64,000 nt of DNA from Drosophila persimilis (taxonomy: Eukaryota; Arthropoda; Insecta; Diptera; Drosophilidae): NCBI RefSeq assembly GCF_003286085.1, contig NW_020825355.1, positions 992,001-1,056,000 on the forward strand, in the 5' to 3' direction. Position numbers and translations under genes: made by a program. The notes below the pieces were generated by a model. That model had not been told where the DNA came from and made no database searches. It saw only the letters and a program-made list of their open reading frames with translations. Shown piece after piece: positions 1 to 14,300 of the stretch (the stretch's first letter is position 1; every line of letters starts with the position of its first letter).

Positions 1-3000
1 TCTTCTCGGGCTACATGCTGACTACAAATTGCCAAGGCAAACAAAGAGCTTGCTGAATGAAAGTGTGGAAAGTGATGCATATGCTGCAGTCTGGTGATTT
101 ATGATGATGATGATGCCAATGCTGATGATGCGGAAAAACGAGAAGCTCAACGAGTGGGTGGCTCCCATTCCTGCAGTGTACATGGGTTTCTCTCTTTCTC
201 CGTCTCTTTCTCTTTGAGAAGTGCAAGGGTTTTTTTTTCTGCATCGTGTTTCAGGCAATTCACGCTCATTTCATCAACTATCCGTTGCCATGGATGCCCC
301 TCACCCCCCTCCCACCAAGCCCGTACTTTACTGGATGTTTGACTGGTAATCTAGCAGCGTTTCCTGTTCCATTGCGAGGATTATGACCGCCACAGGATAC
401 TGGACAACGCGGCAGTGCCATTATCCTATGGCTGGTGGCAATTAAATTCCATTTTCCTCATAATTGTTGCACAGCTTAGAATCAGGCTCCGGTTCTGTTC
501 GCCGTGTCTCTTTTCCTCCCCCTCTCCCCCGCTTCCCGGCCGCTCGTGCATGAAGTAATTTATGCTTTTGCCACGCCCACACACGACTAAGCAAGACATT
601 TGAATGGCGCACATTTGTTTGGCTCACGGTTTTTCCTGCTCTGCCCTGCCCAGCCCCCACATTTGCCTTTTGAGATGTCGAATCCGGCGTATCTGCCACA
701 ATGTAAATGAGGTTTTTTTTTCCCCCGCTCCCCTGCTCCCCTGCACACCCCCCCTGATCTTTAAAGCCACATATCATGTGGGGGACAGGACAGGACCGGG
801 CAGGACCGGGCAGGACCGGGCAGGACAGGAGTGAAAATAAATTTTATGCCACAGCATGCGTTGCCGTTTGTTGTTGAGCAGCTGCTTTGTCATTTTCACG
901 TACTACCCTTAACCCCAGTCGCAGGTCTTTTTCCCCCAACACCCACCAGTGCTCCCGCTTTTGACTGGCGGGGGTGGGGGGGGGGGGGGGGAGCGCCAAC
1001 CGCATTCATCTGCTGGTTGCCTTGGAGAAGCTTGGCTTGGCGGAAAAAAATGACATAAAGCGACATAATAATTTCGCCTTTGAAATTGCCTTACAATTGC
1101 TTCTTTTTTTCTCCCCCAGCTCGCGCGTGTGCATTTGTGCGTGTGTGTGAGGGTTTGGGGGGGGGGGATTCCTTTCCTTTGTGGGATTTATGCCCCAGAC
1201 CTGTTCATATTTAGCGGTGGCTTTGTGATTCCCTCAAGAGTAAAGGGTATATAGTACTGATGTGGGCAGGATATGCATATGAATACACATCAAAGCATCG
1301 TCCAAGGGTTTATTAGAACAGAACACTCAGAGTATACGTTATTCGTATTATGGCTGGTAGTAGTACCCTTCCGGTAAGCGTATCTCAACTTCCACTGACT
1401 GAATCCGCGAAATTCTGTTTTCAATTTTCAATTTTCCCTCTTCTATTTGGTTTTCGCAACTTTTTCCACCGCAAGATTGTTGGCACAGGTGGGTGGGCCT
1501 TATGAAATGAAATGCTTTTCAATTATGTGTATGTGTGTGTGTGTGTGTGTGTGCTAACCAAATCAAGTCACAGAATGTGTCTAGAATTGACTGGAATGCG
1601 GCAAAAACCAACAGCAGGCTGGCAGGCTGGCAGGCAGGCAGGAAGAAACCCTCATCTCTCTGTTTGGACAGAAAAAGATAATTATGGACGGAGAAAGGCA
1701 AAGAGAGAGCGCAACATTGTGACAGTTCCCCCAGCAGTATATTCCGGAAGTCACATTAGTGCAATCCACATTTAATTTAGTCCTTTCCGCCCCAACACCC
1801 ACTCGAGCGCAAACTTTTGTCTATAAGGGTTGCTGTCAGCACACTCATCCTCGTGCACAAAACTCCGGCGCACACATGTCGTATACGCAATCATTAATAA
1901 AAACTAAATAGATTGAAGGAACAACGACTCGGTTTGGCCCCTTCTTTATGGCATACATTAGTACTACCCCCAATGGGGGCTTGGCTTGGCTTGGCGTGGC
2001 TTGGCTTGGCTAGTGACTAATTAATCTTAATTAAAGTCTAAGTTGGCTTCGCTTACTCTTTTATCCACTCCCCCTTCCCATATGGTGTGGGCTGGGGCTG
2101 GGGGTGGGGGGACAGCTGTTGCTATTGCCATCGTTTCCATTTCATTTAATTGCGATACATTTGTCTGTCGCCTAATGGCAATTTTACGTGCACCATATAA
2201 ATCAACTTTTGTGCCCCGGTTGATTTATTTTTAGCATTTTGGAAAGCACAAAAACGGCAGCAAATCAGAGCTCGAAAGAAGAAGCAAGCCGCGAGGGTCA
2301 AGGCTATTGGATACCCTCCTTATATACTCTATGAAGTAGAAAAAAGGATCTAGGTCTAGTTTTTATAGAACTTACAGGAGCACATTCCTTCGATAATAAT
2401 CTGCCTTCCCTATTCTGCTTTTCCATCATTACTGTTCAAAATCATTATACCCCTTGTAGGGAGGGGTAGGGGAAATCAAAACCAAACAACGCGCCACCAC
2501 ACGGACAAAGAGATAACAAAAATGGTTTGCAAATTATTTTCAGAGTCCGCTAATTATGGCACCAGCACAAGCGGAATAACATTCGGAAGCCAGAAAGGGA
2601 GAGGCTCCGGGGGTCATGCATGAACGAGCTGATTACACACAAACACACTGGCTTACAAATGGCAATCATTGCTGTTCTTCGTTGTGTTTTTGTTGCTGCC
2701 GCTGCTGCTGCTGCTGCTGCTGCTGGCTTCCAACTGTTTGCCAAACTGTAGTTCCCACTGGGCATTACTGGGCTCTGGTCCAGCAGTAAAATCCACTGCG
2801 AATGCTGCTGGTGCGTCACTCCCACGCATGCTTTTATTGCATTTAAAGCCACTCCACGCACACAGAGAGAGGAAAAGCACAACAGAATACATTGCATCGT
2901 CCACGAGTGCGCTTAATTACACTCTTCTACATGGAATTTTGGGCTGAAAGTCTCCCCGAATCAACTCGTGTTCGCAGGCTGAAATTGGTTGAAATTGTTC

Positions 3001-4599
3001 TGTGGTCTTCTGTGGTATTTACATCACTAAATCGACAACAATTCAATTTAATAAATATTTTATCAATGATCTTTGCCATGCGGTCTTTGGGGACCCGTTA
3101 TTTGAGGCTCTCTTGCGTTTACGCTCTCTTCTTGAAACTCCTGCCATCTCGCTCTTTTCCTTTTGATCAAACCCTCTGCTGTATGCACGCTCTCACGCCA
3201 CTCTCTCACATTTACTCTCTTTACTTTTGCTGTACTATTCTTTGCCGCCTCTCTCTGACGCTCACGCTCTCTGTCTGTAAATAATCTAGTGCCATTTCAT
3301 TCCTTTGCTTTGATCGAAGCTGCTGCCATCTGCTTGCACTCTCCTTCTGTTCCCCACCCATACGAGTGCACCCCTCTCCCACCAGTCTCTCACATTTACT
3401 CTCTGGATTCTCGATTCTTTTACTTCTGTGGAGTGGAGTGTGGATTGTGGAGTGTGTCCGCTTCCAGCCACGTTTTCATGGTGAAATCGTGAATGAACTG
3501 TTTAGCCCAGTAAGCCAGTCACGTTCTGGCCAAAATGGCCAAAAAAGCAGTACCAAGCGGCGTTCAATTTGCAATTTCATTTTGGCCCAAACCATTTGCT
3601 CATCCATAAATGAGGGCCCAAACCGACAAACTAATTAATTAACTATTTTTGTGCTTGCTGCTGCGTTTATTTTTGGTCGTATAATTATTGTTATTAGTAT
3701 TTTCTGGTGGCCAAAACCAGAGCTGAAATGGCAGCTAATTTACGACCCGTTCAAGGCAGGCAGGTGCTGCTGTGTGTTGGTCCAATTATTCATGCAGATC
3801 GATTAGCCGTGAACCCCCAAAATGGCTCATTAGGCCACCGGCTGATTAGACGGTAATTGGGTGAGAGAGAGAGATAGCTAGAGAGAGTGTCTGGTGCGGA
3901 GGCGCAACTTCAAAAGAAATTCAATTAAGAGCCGCCGCCGACAAGTGAGCAAAACGCTTCACCAATCAATCGAAGGCTCCGACAATGATTCACTTCATTC
4001 ACTCCGCTCCACACTCCACTCCACACTCCACTCCACACTCCACTCAATCGATAGATCCTAAGAATCGATAGACTCGACAAAAGCCTAAATGCAATCGCCT
4101 TTCCCTTTCCCCCCGTATTTGCACAGGCTTTGGCTGTGAAAAAAGCTCCTTTAAGCCAACGAAAATGCTGACGTTTCGAATCGAAGACAAATAGACAGCC
4201 AGGCGACTGACAGAAGCTGGCCAGGGAGGTGGTCTGCAGGTCTGCAGTGGCTAAAAAAGTTGGCTTAATTAAGTTTTTTTTTGTTTTTTCTGTTTTGGTG
4301 TTCATTCAGTAAAAGTGCTTCCCCTGAAAAGTATGCTACGTGGACGGGCCAAGGGAATGCTGTCTGGGGCAACCCACGGAGAAAATCGTTCCCATCTCTT
4401 AGCCCGTCCGCCTTTGGTCTATTCTAATTGCTTTTAATCTGAACACGAAAATATTTATGAGCGCCGTATATCCGTATTTAGAGCGGTCTTAAGCCCCGGC
4501 AGGAATTCACTTATTGCCAAAAATAACACAGCACACAAATCTCAGACGAATGATAGCAGAAGTTCCACCTTAAGTAAACATTTAATTTCTTCCTTCCAG
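1..4599. other. Noncoding DNA upstream of the stac-like gene
   Basis: I see no supportable coding gene here. The stretch is probably intergenic or a 5' intron of the downstream gene, because a good acceptor (pyrimidine tract then CCAG) ends it at 4599. It holds many simple repeats: a 10-bp GGACCGGGCA-type array near 782-828, a G run near 965-991, a GT run at 1526-1552, a TTGGC-rich array at 1980-2010, a CTG run near 2697-2725, CT-rich sequence at 3100-3440 and an 11-bp minisatellite near 4003-4043. The short open frames across it are low-complexity translations of these repeats. Confidence 0.6.
4003..4043. repeat. 11-bp minisatellite (CCACACTCCACT-like unit)
   Basis: About three to four direct copies of an 11-base unit CCACACTCCAC(T) lie head to tail in the noncoding DNA upstream of the stac-like gene. 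The array is followed by the AATCGATAG-type words at 4045-4070. No function is implied. Confidence 0.75.
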
Positions 4600-4971
4600 A
4601 GCCTACGAGAGCTGCCACCAGAGAGGGAGGAGAGCCAGAGCCAGAGCCAGAGCCTGCTGCCTAGGCCCCGAATCGGACCAATTTATAATTGTGAATCATA
4701 ACGACGCCAGATACAGATACAGATACAGATACACAAGCAGTGCCATTGCCATTGCCAGGGCTAGAGCCAGAGCCAGGGAAAGAGCCAAGGCTTTGCATAC
4801 GCAGAAAGTTTCCAAGTGATTAATTTCACAAAGGGATTCGACAGAAGCAGGAGCAGGAGCAGGAGAAGGAGCAGCAGCAGCAGGAGCAGGAGCAGCAACT
4901 TAAGCCAATTACGCAAGTGATAAGAACGAAATAAAGCAAGGGCCGGGGCAGGGGCAGCGCCAGATGCCGCC
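4600..4971 (+). other. stac: 5' untranslated part of the first coding exon of the stac-like gene
   Basis: A strong acceptor (CTTCCTTCCAG) ends at 4599, and the segment runs without a good donor into the start codon at 4972. It is rich in GAGCC, GATACA and GCAGGA repeats, which is typical of long fly leaders. An upstream noncoding exon must therefore exist, inside or outside the window; I could not place it. The start at 4972 sits in the context GCCGCCATG and is the first ATG in frame with the conserved downstream exons. Confidence 0.5.
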
Positions 4972-7900
4972 ATGAGTTTCCTCAGCTCTATGCAGCAGTA
5001 TGTAACAAGTGGCATCTCGAGCCTGGGACTCGGCAATCGACGCTTCTCCCTCTCCCGCCAGGAGTCCAGCGAGCAGCAGTCGGGCGGCGTTGGCGGCGTC
5101 CCACCTGGTGGCATCGCTGCCGCTACACCTCAGCCACCGTTTGCCCCGCAGCAGCAGCTGCAACAACAGCCGCTGCCACTGCCGTTGCCACTTCAACAGC
5201 AGCAGCAGCAGCAACAATTGCTGCTGCAGCAGCAGCAGCAGCAGCCGCCACACGGCCACCCACCGCTTCAGCAACAGACGAGCATTGGCAGTGGCCTGGG
5301 CATAGGACTAGGTGCAGCTGCCGTTTATGGGGCACCGGCCACACCCATCGCAGGAGTGGGAGCCACAGCGAGCGGCAGCAATTATCCATCCGGCGGCGTG
5401 GTAATCGGCAACCCGAATGCCACAAATCCATTGCTGGGTGAGTTTTTCCTGGAACATGGTACAGATCGAGGGTCCGAGGGTAAAGCGCTGGCAGCAGTGC
5501 CAGCTTATTGAGGTTCTAATGGTGATTCCGAGAATCCTCAATTGTAGAACTGCGATTCATTCCGGTGGTCCATAGAAACAGGAGGTTGAATTTCAATCCC
5601 CAAGTGCAAACTAGGATATAAATCGCTCTAAAGAAACTACAATTCATCGGAAAGCAAAGCTTACGTTTACTTGTACTTTTACTTTTACCTTTGCTTCCCA
5701 CATTCCCACATTCACTTTTCCATCAGATGCCAAAACTTTGCGGTCTATAAACCCCCAGAACACACATAAGAACAATCTCTCTGTGCGTTCGAGGCTGTGT
5801 GAGGACCCCCGAAATGGCAGAACATGGAAAAGTTTATTGAATCCGCCAGGCGTTATCGAGTCGCAATATGAAAATTACATTACATACTCGTATCTTGGGC
5901 GGGGACAGGCACCAAATGCGACCAAAGTTTCGCTTTCGCAAATGTTTGGCCACGCCATCGCGTATATATGGGCATCCACAAATGTACAGACAAATCCGCA
6001 GCTCCAGGCTGGAGCAGTGGAATGCCAGGGACCAGGATGCTGCTGGTGCTGATGCTGGTGGAGCGAAAGCAATCAACATGCATATGTGACTTCTTGTGCG
6101 GCTTCTTGTTGGCTATGCAAAACTTGTTTGCTAACCTAAACGATGTTCGGTTTGTTGTTTCTGTCGCAGTTGGCAAATGCAAACACATTTCAATGCCAAG
6201 ACAAAGAGCCAGGGAGGCGGCGTGCCGGAGCGCCGGAGCGCCGGAGTGCCGAGCGAGTACTGGCGTGTCCTGGCCACAAAAACCGCCGACTGCGAAACTA
6301 TCCAGGCGTCGACACCCACATGGACTTGGCGGCACTGGCATTTGCTTGAGTTTTGATTCAGTGGCGTCTCTATAGCATTTGAATCAAAATTGAAATTGGC
6401 TTATCTTGTTGCACGAGCCACGAACGGGCGGTTTGTCTTGGCCAGAAAACAACTGGCGACGGGGGCGGCGGGGGCGGCGGGTTCGGGGCGGTAAATCTCC
6501 ATCGAAAGCCATCAGCGTGTAAGCGCATTTGCTGGCTGTCCATACGGGTACGTGGGGGTTGGGTGGGTATCCGTGTGGGTTTTTAGCAGCTCTTTGGATT
6601 CCAGTCCAGTCCAACTTTCAGTTTTGAACAGTTTTTTGCGAATACAGCAGGCGGAATCCCTAGCCTTGCCCAAAAAAAGCTTTCTTGCCGAAGCCGCAGA
6701 AATGGTTTGTACCCATCCTAGTACCCTAGTTCTAAGTAGGGCTTCCACTGCCATTGTCCTTGTGGGGGAACCAGCTAGAGGACTGTGTACAGGACCCTGA
6801 GTATGAGTGGGAGTCGCCGCAGCAGCCGCACAGATGCATGTCAAGGTTGCGGTTGCAGTGCCGTTTGCCGTTTGCCTTGAGCATCGCCTTCACGCCGCAT
6901 GGACCGCACCACACCGCACTGCACTGCACTGCACATTGACTTTGACTGGGGCTCGTTTCCCATTTGACTTTCGTGCCACACGGCCACAAAATTTGCATGT
7001 GTCGGGAGTTGTGGGGCTGGGCTTCCAATGCTTTCGAAACTAATCTTTTGCCCAACTCAAAGCCTCTCCTCTCGTTCTCCTTTGCAGGCTATCCCAAAAC
7101 TGGAGCTGGTTGCAGCTCCACATCCGCTTCCGGCAGCGGCGGCACACCCCAGTCCCGTCGCCAATCGCGCGCCCTGGAATGCCTCGCCCCGCCGCGCACC
7201 GGCTCGTTCCGGCAACGCAACTCGCCGCTGCACCAAGTGGATCCGCCGCCACGCCCACCGTTGGCCTTCTGCAAGCGTCGCCTGAGCTGGCCCGAGGTGG
7301 ACCCACGCTCGAATTCCGGGTAAGTCCGAACTCATCCAAAGGGATGCCAGCCGATGGGCACTCCTAATGCATAGCTGATGTGCGAGAAGCGCTGAGATCC
7401 AGCGCCCTAGAATGGATTTTCGAAATTAAATGTCTGTCTGAACGGGGGCCGGAACGGGAACGGGCCTAAGTCCCGTCCGGGTCGTGTTTACCGGCGGTAA
7501 TTAACCTTTGGATAGAAATGTTAATATTTCGCCCAGCTTGCCGCCAGATATTTACCCAGGCATGCACACACACAGAGGTATTCGAATGTGAAATGCATAA
7601 ATTAAACAGGAAGAGAGGGCAAGTGAGTGAATATATAGAGAGAGAGAATGGGAGTGAGAGGGAGACAGAGGAGCGAAGGATAATGAGCGTCTTTAGGGAT
7701 TTGAGGTCTGCTTTTGGGCCCATAAATAAGCAGTATGGCAGGCAGCTAGCCCAAAGGAAAGGGCACACGGCACAGGTTAGAGGGTAGAGGGTAGAGGGTA
7801 CGGGGTGCAGGTACAGTGCGACTCAATGGAAATCTAAAATGAATTATTTACCAATTAATTAATGTACTTCAATTTCAGTTGTGTTCTCGATTTGTTTTTT

Positions 7901-10900
7901 CGAATGCCCAAAAGAAAACTTTACCGCTCTCGACCTTCATAATTATGTAATTAGAAAAGTTCTCTGAGTTTTCCCGACGAAACTTTCGCACCCACCTACT
8001 AGGAGGAGGGATGCTGCTTCTGCTGCTGCTGCTGGCCTGGCAACTTCCTTCGAATGCGGGCCAAACCTTTGAGTGTAGAAAAGTTTTCGCCCATAACCTA
8101 CATGTAGACCCCGACCCCCCGCCGAAAATCCACTCCTTCCCACATAGAGAGGGTAGGGTGTCTTGTTCTTGAGCTTGTTTAAGGCTGGTGTGCTGGGGTT
8201 GGGCACTCTGATTGCTCTTAACGAGCCAGAGGGTCCTCCCAGCCCAGGTGCAACATCCTCGAGAGCCAGCCATCGCAGCAGCTGCAGCATCTTTGTGGCA
8301 CACAAAGCGAACGGAGCGCCATCCACTTTGCATAATACCGCATCTGCTTAACCCGAGAATGTGCGCATAATGTGAGTTCGGATCACAGGTTACATTTAAT
8401 TAAGCCCGAAATGAGATTTTCGGCGGAGGAAAAGCGACCCGCCTGATGATGGCTTCAAGAAATATGTGTTTTCTGATGATCGGGCAAAGGGGGGGGCATT
8501 CATTAGTCAAGCTAGCAGCCCTCCTCCTCCTTCGAGCACTCCTCAAGCTCCTCCTGATAAAGAGTTTTTACAGACAGATTTGTTTTCCTTCATTAACGAC
8601 GCCATCGATTGCCTTGCTGCCGGACTGGCAACTTGCTTTGTTTGGTGTCCGCTGGCCAGAGTTGCCACACACAGGCAAAATTAGTATCTAACCGCACATT
8701 TTTCTGGTTAATTTGTCAGTGAAAGCCAAACAATTACTCGGCTTATTAATATCCAATTGATTCGCAAATTCTCATATTTCATGCATCAAGTGTTAATTGG
8801 AGCGAAATTAGTTTGTCACCGCATCCATTAGAATGCAGCGAAAAGAAGCCATTTACCCAACGAAAATTCAATTCAATTAAATATTATGCACACGCAAAAA
8901 ATTAATTCATCATAGCACAATTTATTCATCAGCAATTTAAGTGCATTTTCTGCAAAAGTTAACGGCAAAATAATAAATAATTAGTGTCAAAGTTTGGGTT
9001 CGCACAAAACTTTTTCACCTCGACAAATGATTTTATTTTCTTTTTTTACCTGCAAGTTAAATATAAAATAAATATTTGCGACAAAATAAATAGAAAAGAA
9101 AATACACACAAAAAAACTTTCACTACGAAACGTTTTTAGGGTCCCGGTCCCGGTCCCGGTCCCTGTCCCACAAAAAATACAATCCACAAAAAATTGTGGA
9201 GAAAAATCCTAAACCCAAAAAAATTTAAACCGAAAATTGAGTGTCTCTGGAAGCGACGAAATCACAAAGCAAACCAAAGGCAGTGACGAAGGAAAATAAA
9301 ACAGCAAAATAAACAACTGCGCGGCAAAAGTTTGAAATGAAATTTTTTCACAAAAACTTTTCGTAGAGACGGTGGGAAGGGGGGGGGGGGCGACAGCGTA
9401 CCGGGTGCGGTACAACTTAAAACAATGCAGTTAGTGTCCTGGACAGTGTCTGCCCAGTGTACCCTATCATTAACGGCAATTACGTTGACCATTTTCACAC
9501 GCCCCACCCACACGTAGCCAGGGCCAGGGCCAGAGCCAGAGCCAGAGTCGGGCGTCAGAGAAGTGCCCACAAAAAGTGTTGCCTATATTTCAGGGCGCCG
9601 ACAGAAAGTGTTGCCTACTGCGAGGAGTCATCGCCTGGGATTATTTTTGTTTTTTTGTTGTATTTTTTTTTGCCCCATAAAAGTAACGTAAACGTAAAAA
9701 ATCATCAACGCCGGCGACAAAGTTAAGCCGCTTAGCTGTTTCCCGTGCTGAGTGCGCAAAGTTTTGCTCAACTTTTCCCTGCCACATCTGCTCGGATAGG
9801 GGATTTGCCCCACAGATGGTACGGCCTGGCAGTATGTCTGCTGTGTGTGTGTGTGGGTGAGGCATGCAAATCAAATGATTAGGTTGAGCATCCCAGCTAT
9901 CGTGTCTAGGCCTAGTTGGGACCCTCCCGCCTGCCTGGGCCCCACCCACTCGCACTCGCCCTCGCACTGAAACTTTCAATCAAATATGCAAACTTCTGAA
10001 TATTTGTATACAATTAGCGGCTCAGGGCGAGATTGGGGCGGGCATACACCGAGTGGTGGTGGTACGAAGTCCAAGGGTAGCGTAGTCCGGGCAACAGGCG
10101 ACCCTTATCAATGTTGAAATAGGTACGGTACGGACAATGTCACATTTATACGCCGAGAAGAGCATATTGACAGCGCCAATTAAAGTCAGACACCGAACTG
10201 ACAGGGACAGGCAGTCAATTTGAATATTCTTTGATACTACTCGTCCCGAATGGAGTTCAGAGTGGAGACCGCCCCTCTCTAGCAGTCTCTCGTGCCCCAT
10301 CCACGTATGGATAACCCTACTTTATCTGTTTTTTTCCATTTTTTTTCGTCTTTTTTTGGATACAGAGTACAGGAAACGGATGGCTCGTATTTTGAGAACT
10401 TTACATCGCTCGGCTGGAAACGTGAAAATCGTCGCATGTCAGCCACGCGTGCCGCCGAGGCACGTGCCGAGGCTAATCCCGAAAATGAACGTGATCCGCC
10501 GGCGCCTGAGGAGTCCATTGACCGCCAGGACGAGAAGGAGAAACTGTATGCGGAGGTCTTGCATACCATTGCAAATACGGTGGGCGCCCCAGCACCGGGC
10601 GGACAGGTAAGTGGATCACAGATAAATCAATATTGGTGGGCGGGGCGGGGGCTAGTTTCTCGGTGGTCGAAGGGGGGGGGGGGGGGGAGGACCAGCGTTG
10701 AATGAAATTATGATTTGGGTGCCGGAGAATTGGAGAAGTTATGCAAATAGTTACAAATTATACAAATTAAGGCAATTTCGGGGAGATAACCCGCCGCACA
10801 CCCACACACGCACACACACACACGCACGAACATACACAGATACAGATAGACATACGTCTGAGCCTGAAGCAAGGATGCGATGCAAAATGATTGAAAGGCT

Positions 10901-11350
10901 TAATCGGGCACATTAGGGGTCTGCAAGACGTTTTGCAATTTGAATGATTAATGTCTGGGTTTGCCGTTGCCCCGAGGCCCAAGCCGACAACCCCACAACC
11001 CCAGAACCCCACACCCCCACCCCACATCTGGCTGGGAACCCAATTTCTTTTTACCGGCTCTCGAGCTTATGTTTCTGGGGGGAGGAGGGGTGGAAAATTC
11101 AATTAAAAATGTGCTACTTTTTCCTCCTCATTGATGATTGCCATTTGAAAAAGAATTTTCCAATATTTTCGCCATATTTCTCTCGCTATGGGCATCTGCG
11201 TTCCTCAACACGAGTTCATTTTTCAATTATCGTTTTTAATTTAAGAGTAAGAAAATTGTTAGACTCACCGCCCAGCCCCCCGCCCGCCCAGTGCACAACT
11301 AATGAAACTTGAGCTTGAGTCCCAGAGGGCGGGCCAGGGCGAAGACAGTC

Positions 11351-11381
<31 letters not shown>

Positions 11382-14300
11382 TGGACTGCCGGGGAGTGGA
11401 GTGGCACGATGAGAAGCAAGGTTACGCCAGCATAATAAAAGTTTCCTCTAGTCGCAGTAGCGGAAAATACGCGTTCGTCCTGCTGTGATTGAGTTGAAAC
11501 TGGTCAAATCTCGCGGGTCCCGCAAAGCGGATAGAGAGACGAGAGAAACATGGCCAGAGAGAAAGTCGGTGAAGAAAGTTATTGCCTTGCCGGGTCTCAA
11601 TGGGGGACTGCACTCTCACTCTCTCTCAGTCTTTTCTGCCCCTTTCTCTGCTTTAGTTTGTTGGCCATTTTTGCATTTAATGGTAAATAATTACAAGTAA
11701 ATGCGATTTGCTCGGCCATCTGAGGGTTAAACCTTTACTAATGGAAATTAATGAAAAGAAAAAAACATAAAATAAAAGTAATAACGACTGAGAGAGATAA
11801 AGAGTCTCCAGCAGAGGCACAATCTCGAAAGTTGCCAGCCCATAATCAGGCCAAAAGGATGGGAATGAAGAGAAGAATTAGTTACAATTATAACGAGCTA
11901 TGAAGAACTTTCGTTCCGGTTAAGGTATCGAACTGGAAGATATACCAATTAGCAGAGAGTTCTTAAAACTTTCCTTCATCCATTGCCTTTATTCCTGAAG
12001 GGATTTTTCCACTGAAAAGCAATTTATGAATTGCCTTATTTAAATACGAATCAATTCCCCAAGTTACAGAAATCTACATCTAATCCAATTATTCGCTGTG
12101 ACATATCAAATGCTGTCTGCTCATTATTCAAACTAAGGCCTCGGTGATATATTTCGAAAAGTGTGCCAAAAATACACAAAAATTTAATTGGATTTCGAAA
12201 ATATTCACAACATAAGTCTGAAACTTGAACCACTCTCGATATCCAAGTCGAATTAATGGCCTCATAATGAAGTTTGCCCATAATTTCGACTGCAGGTCCA
12301 GGCAATCAAATTATAATAACACCCCCCATAGGGCACTAGTGGGGGAGGGGGGTGAGGGGGGAGATGTGATGAAAGCGTTACGCGAACCGTGATCGAAATC
12401 AAAAGTCGAGAGGCTAATAAATTCAACGAAAGATAAATCAATAGAGATGAGAGGGAAGAAACAGAAAGGACAAGAAAATCAAAAGAGAACAACGAGAAAA
12501 GCAAAAGCAAAAGAAAAAAATGTTTTGCCAGCCAATAAATGAAATTTCTTTTACGTTGGCACTTCGCAACGAAGAAAATATGCAAATTTGTTAAATTTTA
12601 ATGATATTATAATTTTGTTTACTCCCAAATATTTACAAATAAATGACAATATAATTAAATTAAATGAGAATAAATTTACTCTCGTTCTTCTCCCTATGGC
12701 AACACGCGGCGTATACGTAATTTGGCTCACATGGAAAATCTGCTTCGTCTTTGGCTTGGCTTCCACTCTGTCTGCTCAATGGATGCTCGATGCTGGATGG
12801 TACACAGTTTGCACATTACAAGGATGAGATGTATCTGCATGCACAGCGCGCCTTTGGTGTCAATCCGGATCGTCATTATCGCCTGCTGCATGCCTCCGCC
12901 GAGGATAAACCAAAGATAATCGTACTCTCTGCGGTGGTAATCGAGGCTGATGGCCTGGAGGCGAAGGACGCCAATGGTAAGAGCCACTCCACTCGACACC
13001 TCGCACTCCTCTCCGATGTATCAATCTGTCTGTCTGCACATATATGTATGCTATATAAATCTACCAGTCCTCACTCTCTACCTCCTCTTGTGTTGTCGTG
13101 TGTAAATATTTTTAGTTTGTAAATTGATTTTGCGGCTGTTGCGGTAATTGCATTATGAAATTGTGCATGTGTGTGTGCCGTGGTGACCCGTGTGCCCCGT
13201 GTGCCCCGTGTGCCCCGTGTGCGTCTGTGCCTGTGCCTGGGCAAATCAAAAAGCCAAACGAGGCGTCCATAAACTGTGGCACCATGTGCGTTGACTATTT
13301 CCTTCAATTATAGTATATTTTCTTTGGTTTTCTTTCACATTTTTTTGGGTTTTTCTTGGCTCAAAGTAACAGTTTAGCTTATGCCCATTGCCATTGCCTG
13401 GTCTCGCATCTGTCTCTGGGTCCACAGCTCCCAGCGTCAGCGTCAGCGTCAGCGCCAGCTCCAATGTTCCTTCAATAAATTTGCAATTTAATGCTTCCCA
13501 TTTTGTTCATTATGCTGGAGAGCAGAGCCCCAGAACCAGGAGCACGGGCTGAAGCCAGAGCTGGAGCTGGAGCTGGAGCGAGAGCTCCTCCTCCTTTTAC
13601 CACAGCCACATCGAAGGCAACGCAATTTCGCATTTTAATGTGCTCAAGGATGTGTAAGGAATACGTTGAGTGCTCCCTCGTCTACTTCTACTTCTGTTTG
13701 AGCGTTTTTTTTCCTCCTGCCCAGCCCTAGTAGTGCACTGTTAGTGCCGTCTGCCATCTGCTAAATGTACTGATGACGGCTGCCGTCTTGCCAGAGAAGG
13801 AACACCAGCAGGCAGGCAGTGAGGCAGGCAGGCAGGCAGGAGCCAGCGGGTGGCAGGATACTCCAGGCCGGAGTGTGCTGTGCTGTGCTGTGGTGTGGAG
13901 TGGAGGGCACGCTTGTGGCCCTGGGCAGATGGCAAACAACTCGTTGCCAATGAAACGTGGCCGATGAGAGTGGGCAGGGTCGCCTTTGTTTGGGCCATTC
14001 TCGATTGGCAAATAAGCTGGCCAAAGCGAAGAATCGGGTGCTCGGCTCGGGCTCAGTTTTCATTAGCAGCCATTGATTCCGTTTGGCCTGGTCAGGCTTG
14101 AAAGCCAGCAACACAATTGCTCATTACAATGAGTGCTGCTCGATGTACAAATCACAAATCCGAATTCCAAATGAGCCATTTCTGTGGGATAATCGCTTTA
14201 CGAGCGCCCTCCTCCCCCTCCCCCTCCACCTTTCACCCGAAACTTTCACTCAGTTTAAATGCCATGCCATGAAATAGTGTCCCACTGCGGCCATTCAGCG

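Noticed and set aside
4003..4043. CRISPR-like spaced repeats
   Set aside because: Head-to-tail minisatellite without spacers, in a eukaryotic genome.
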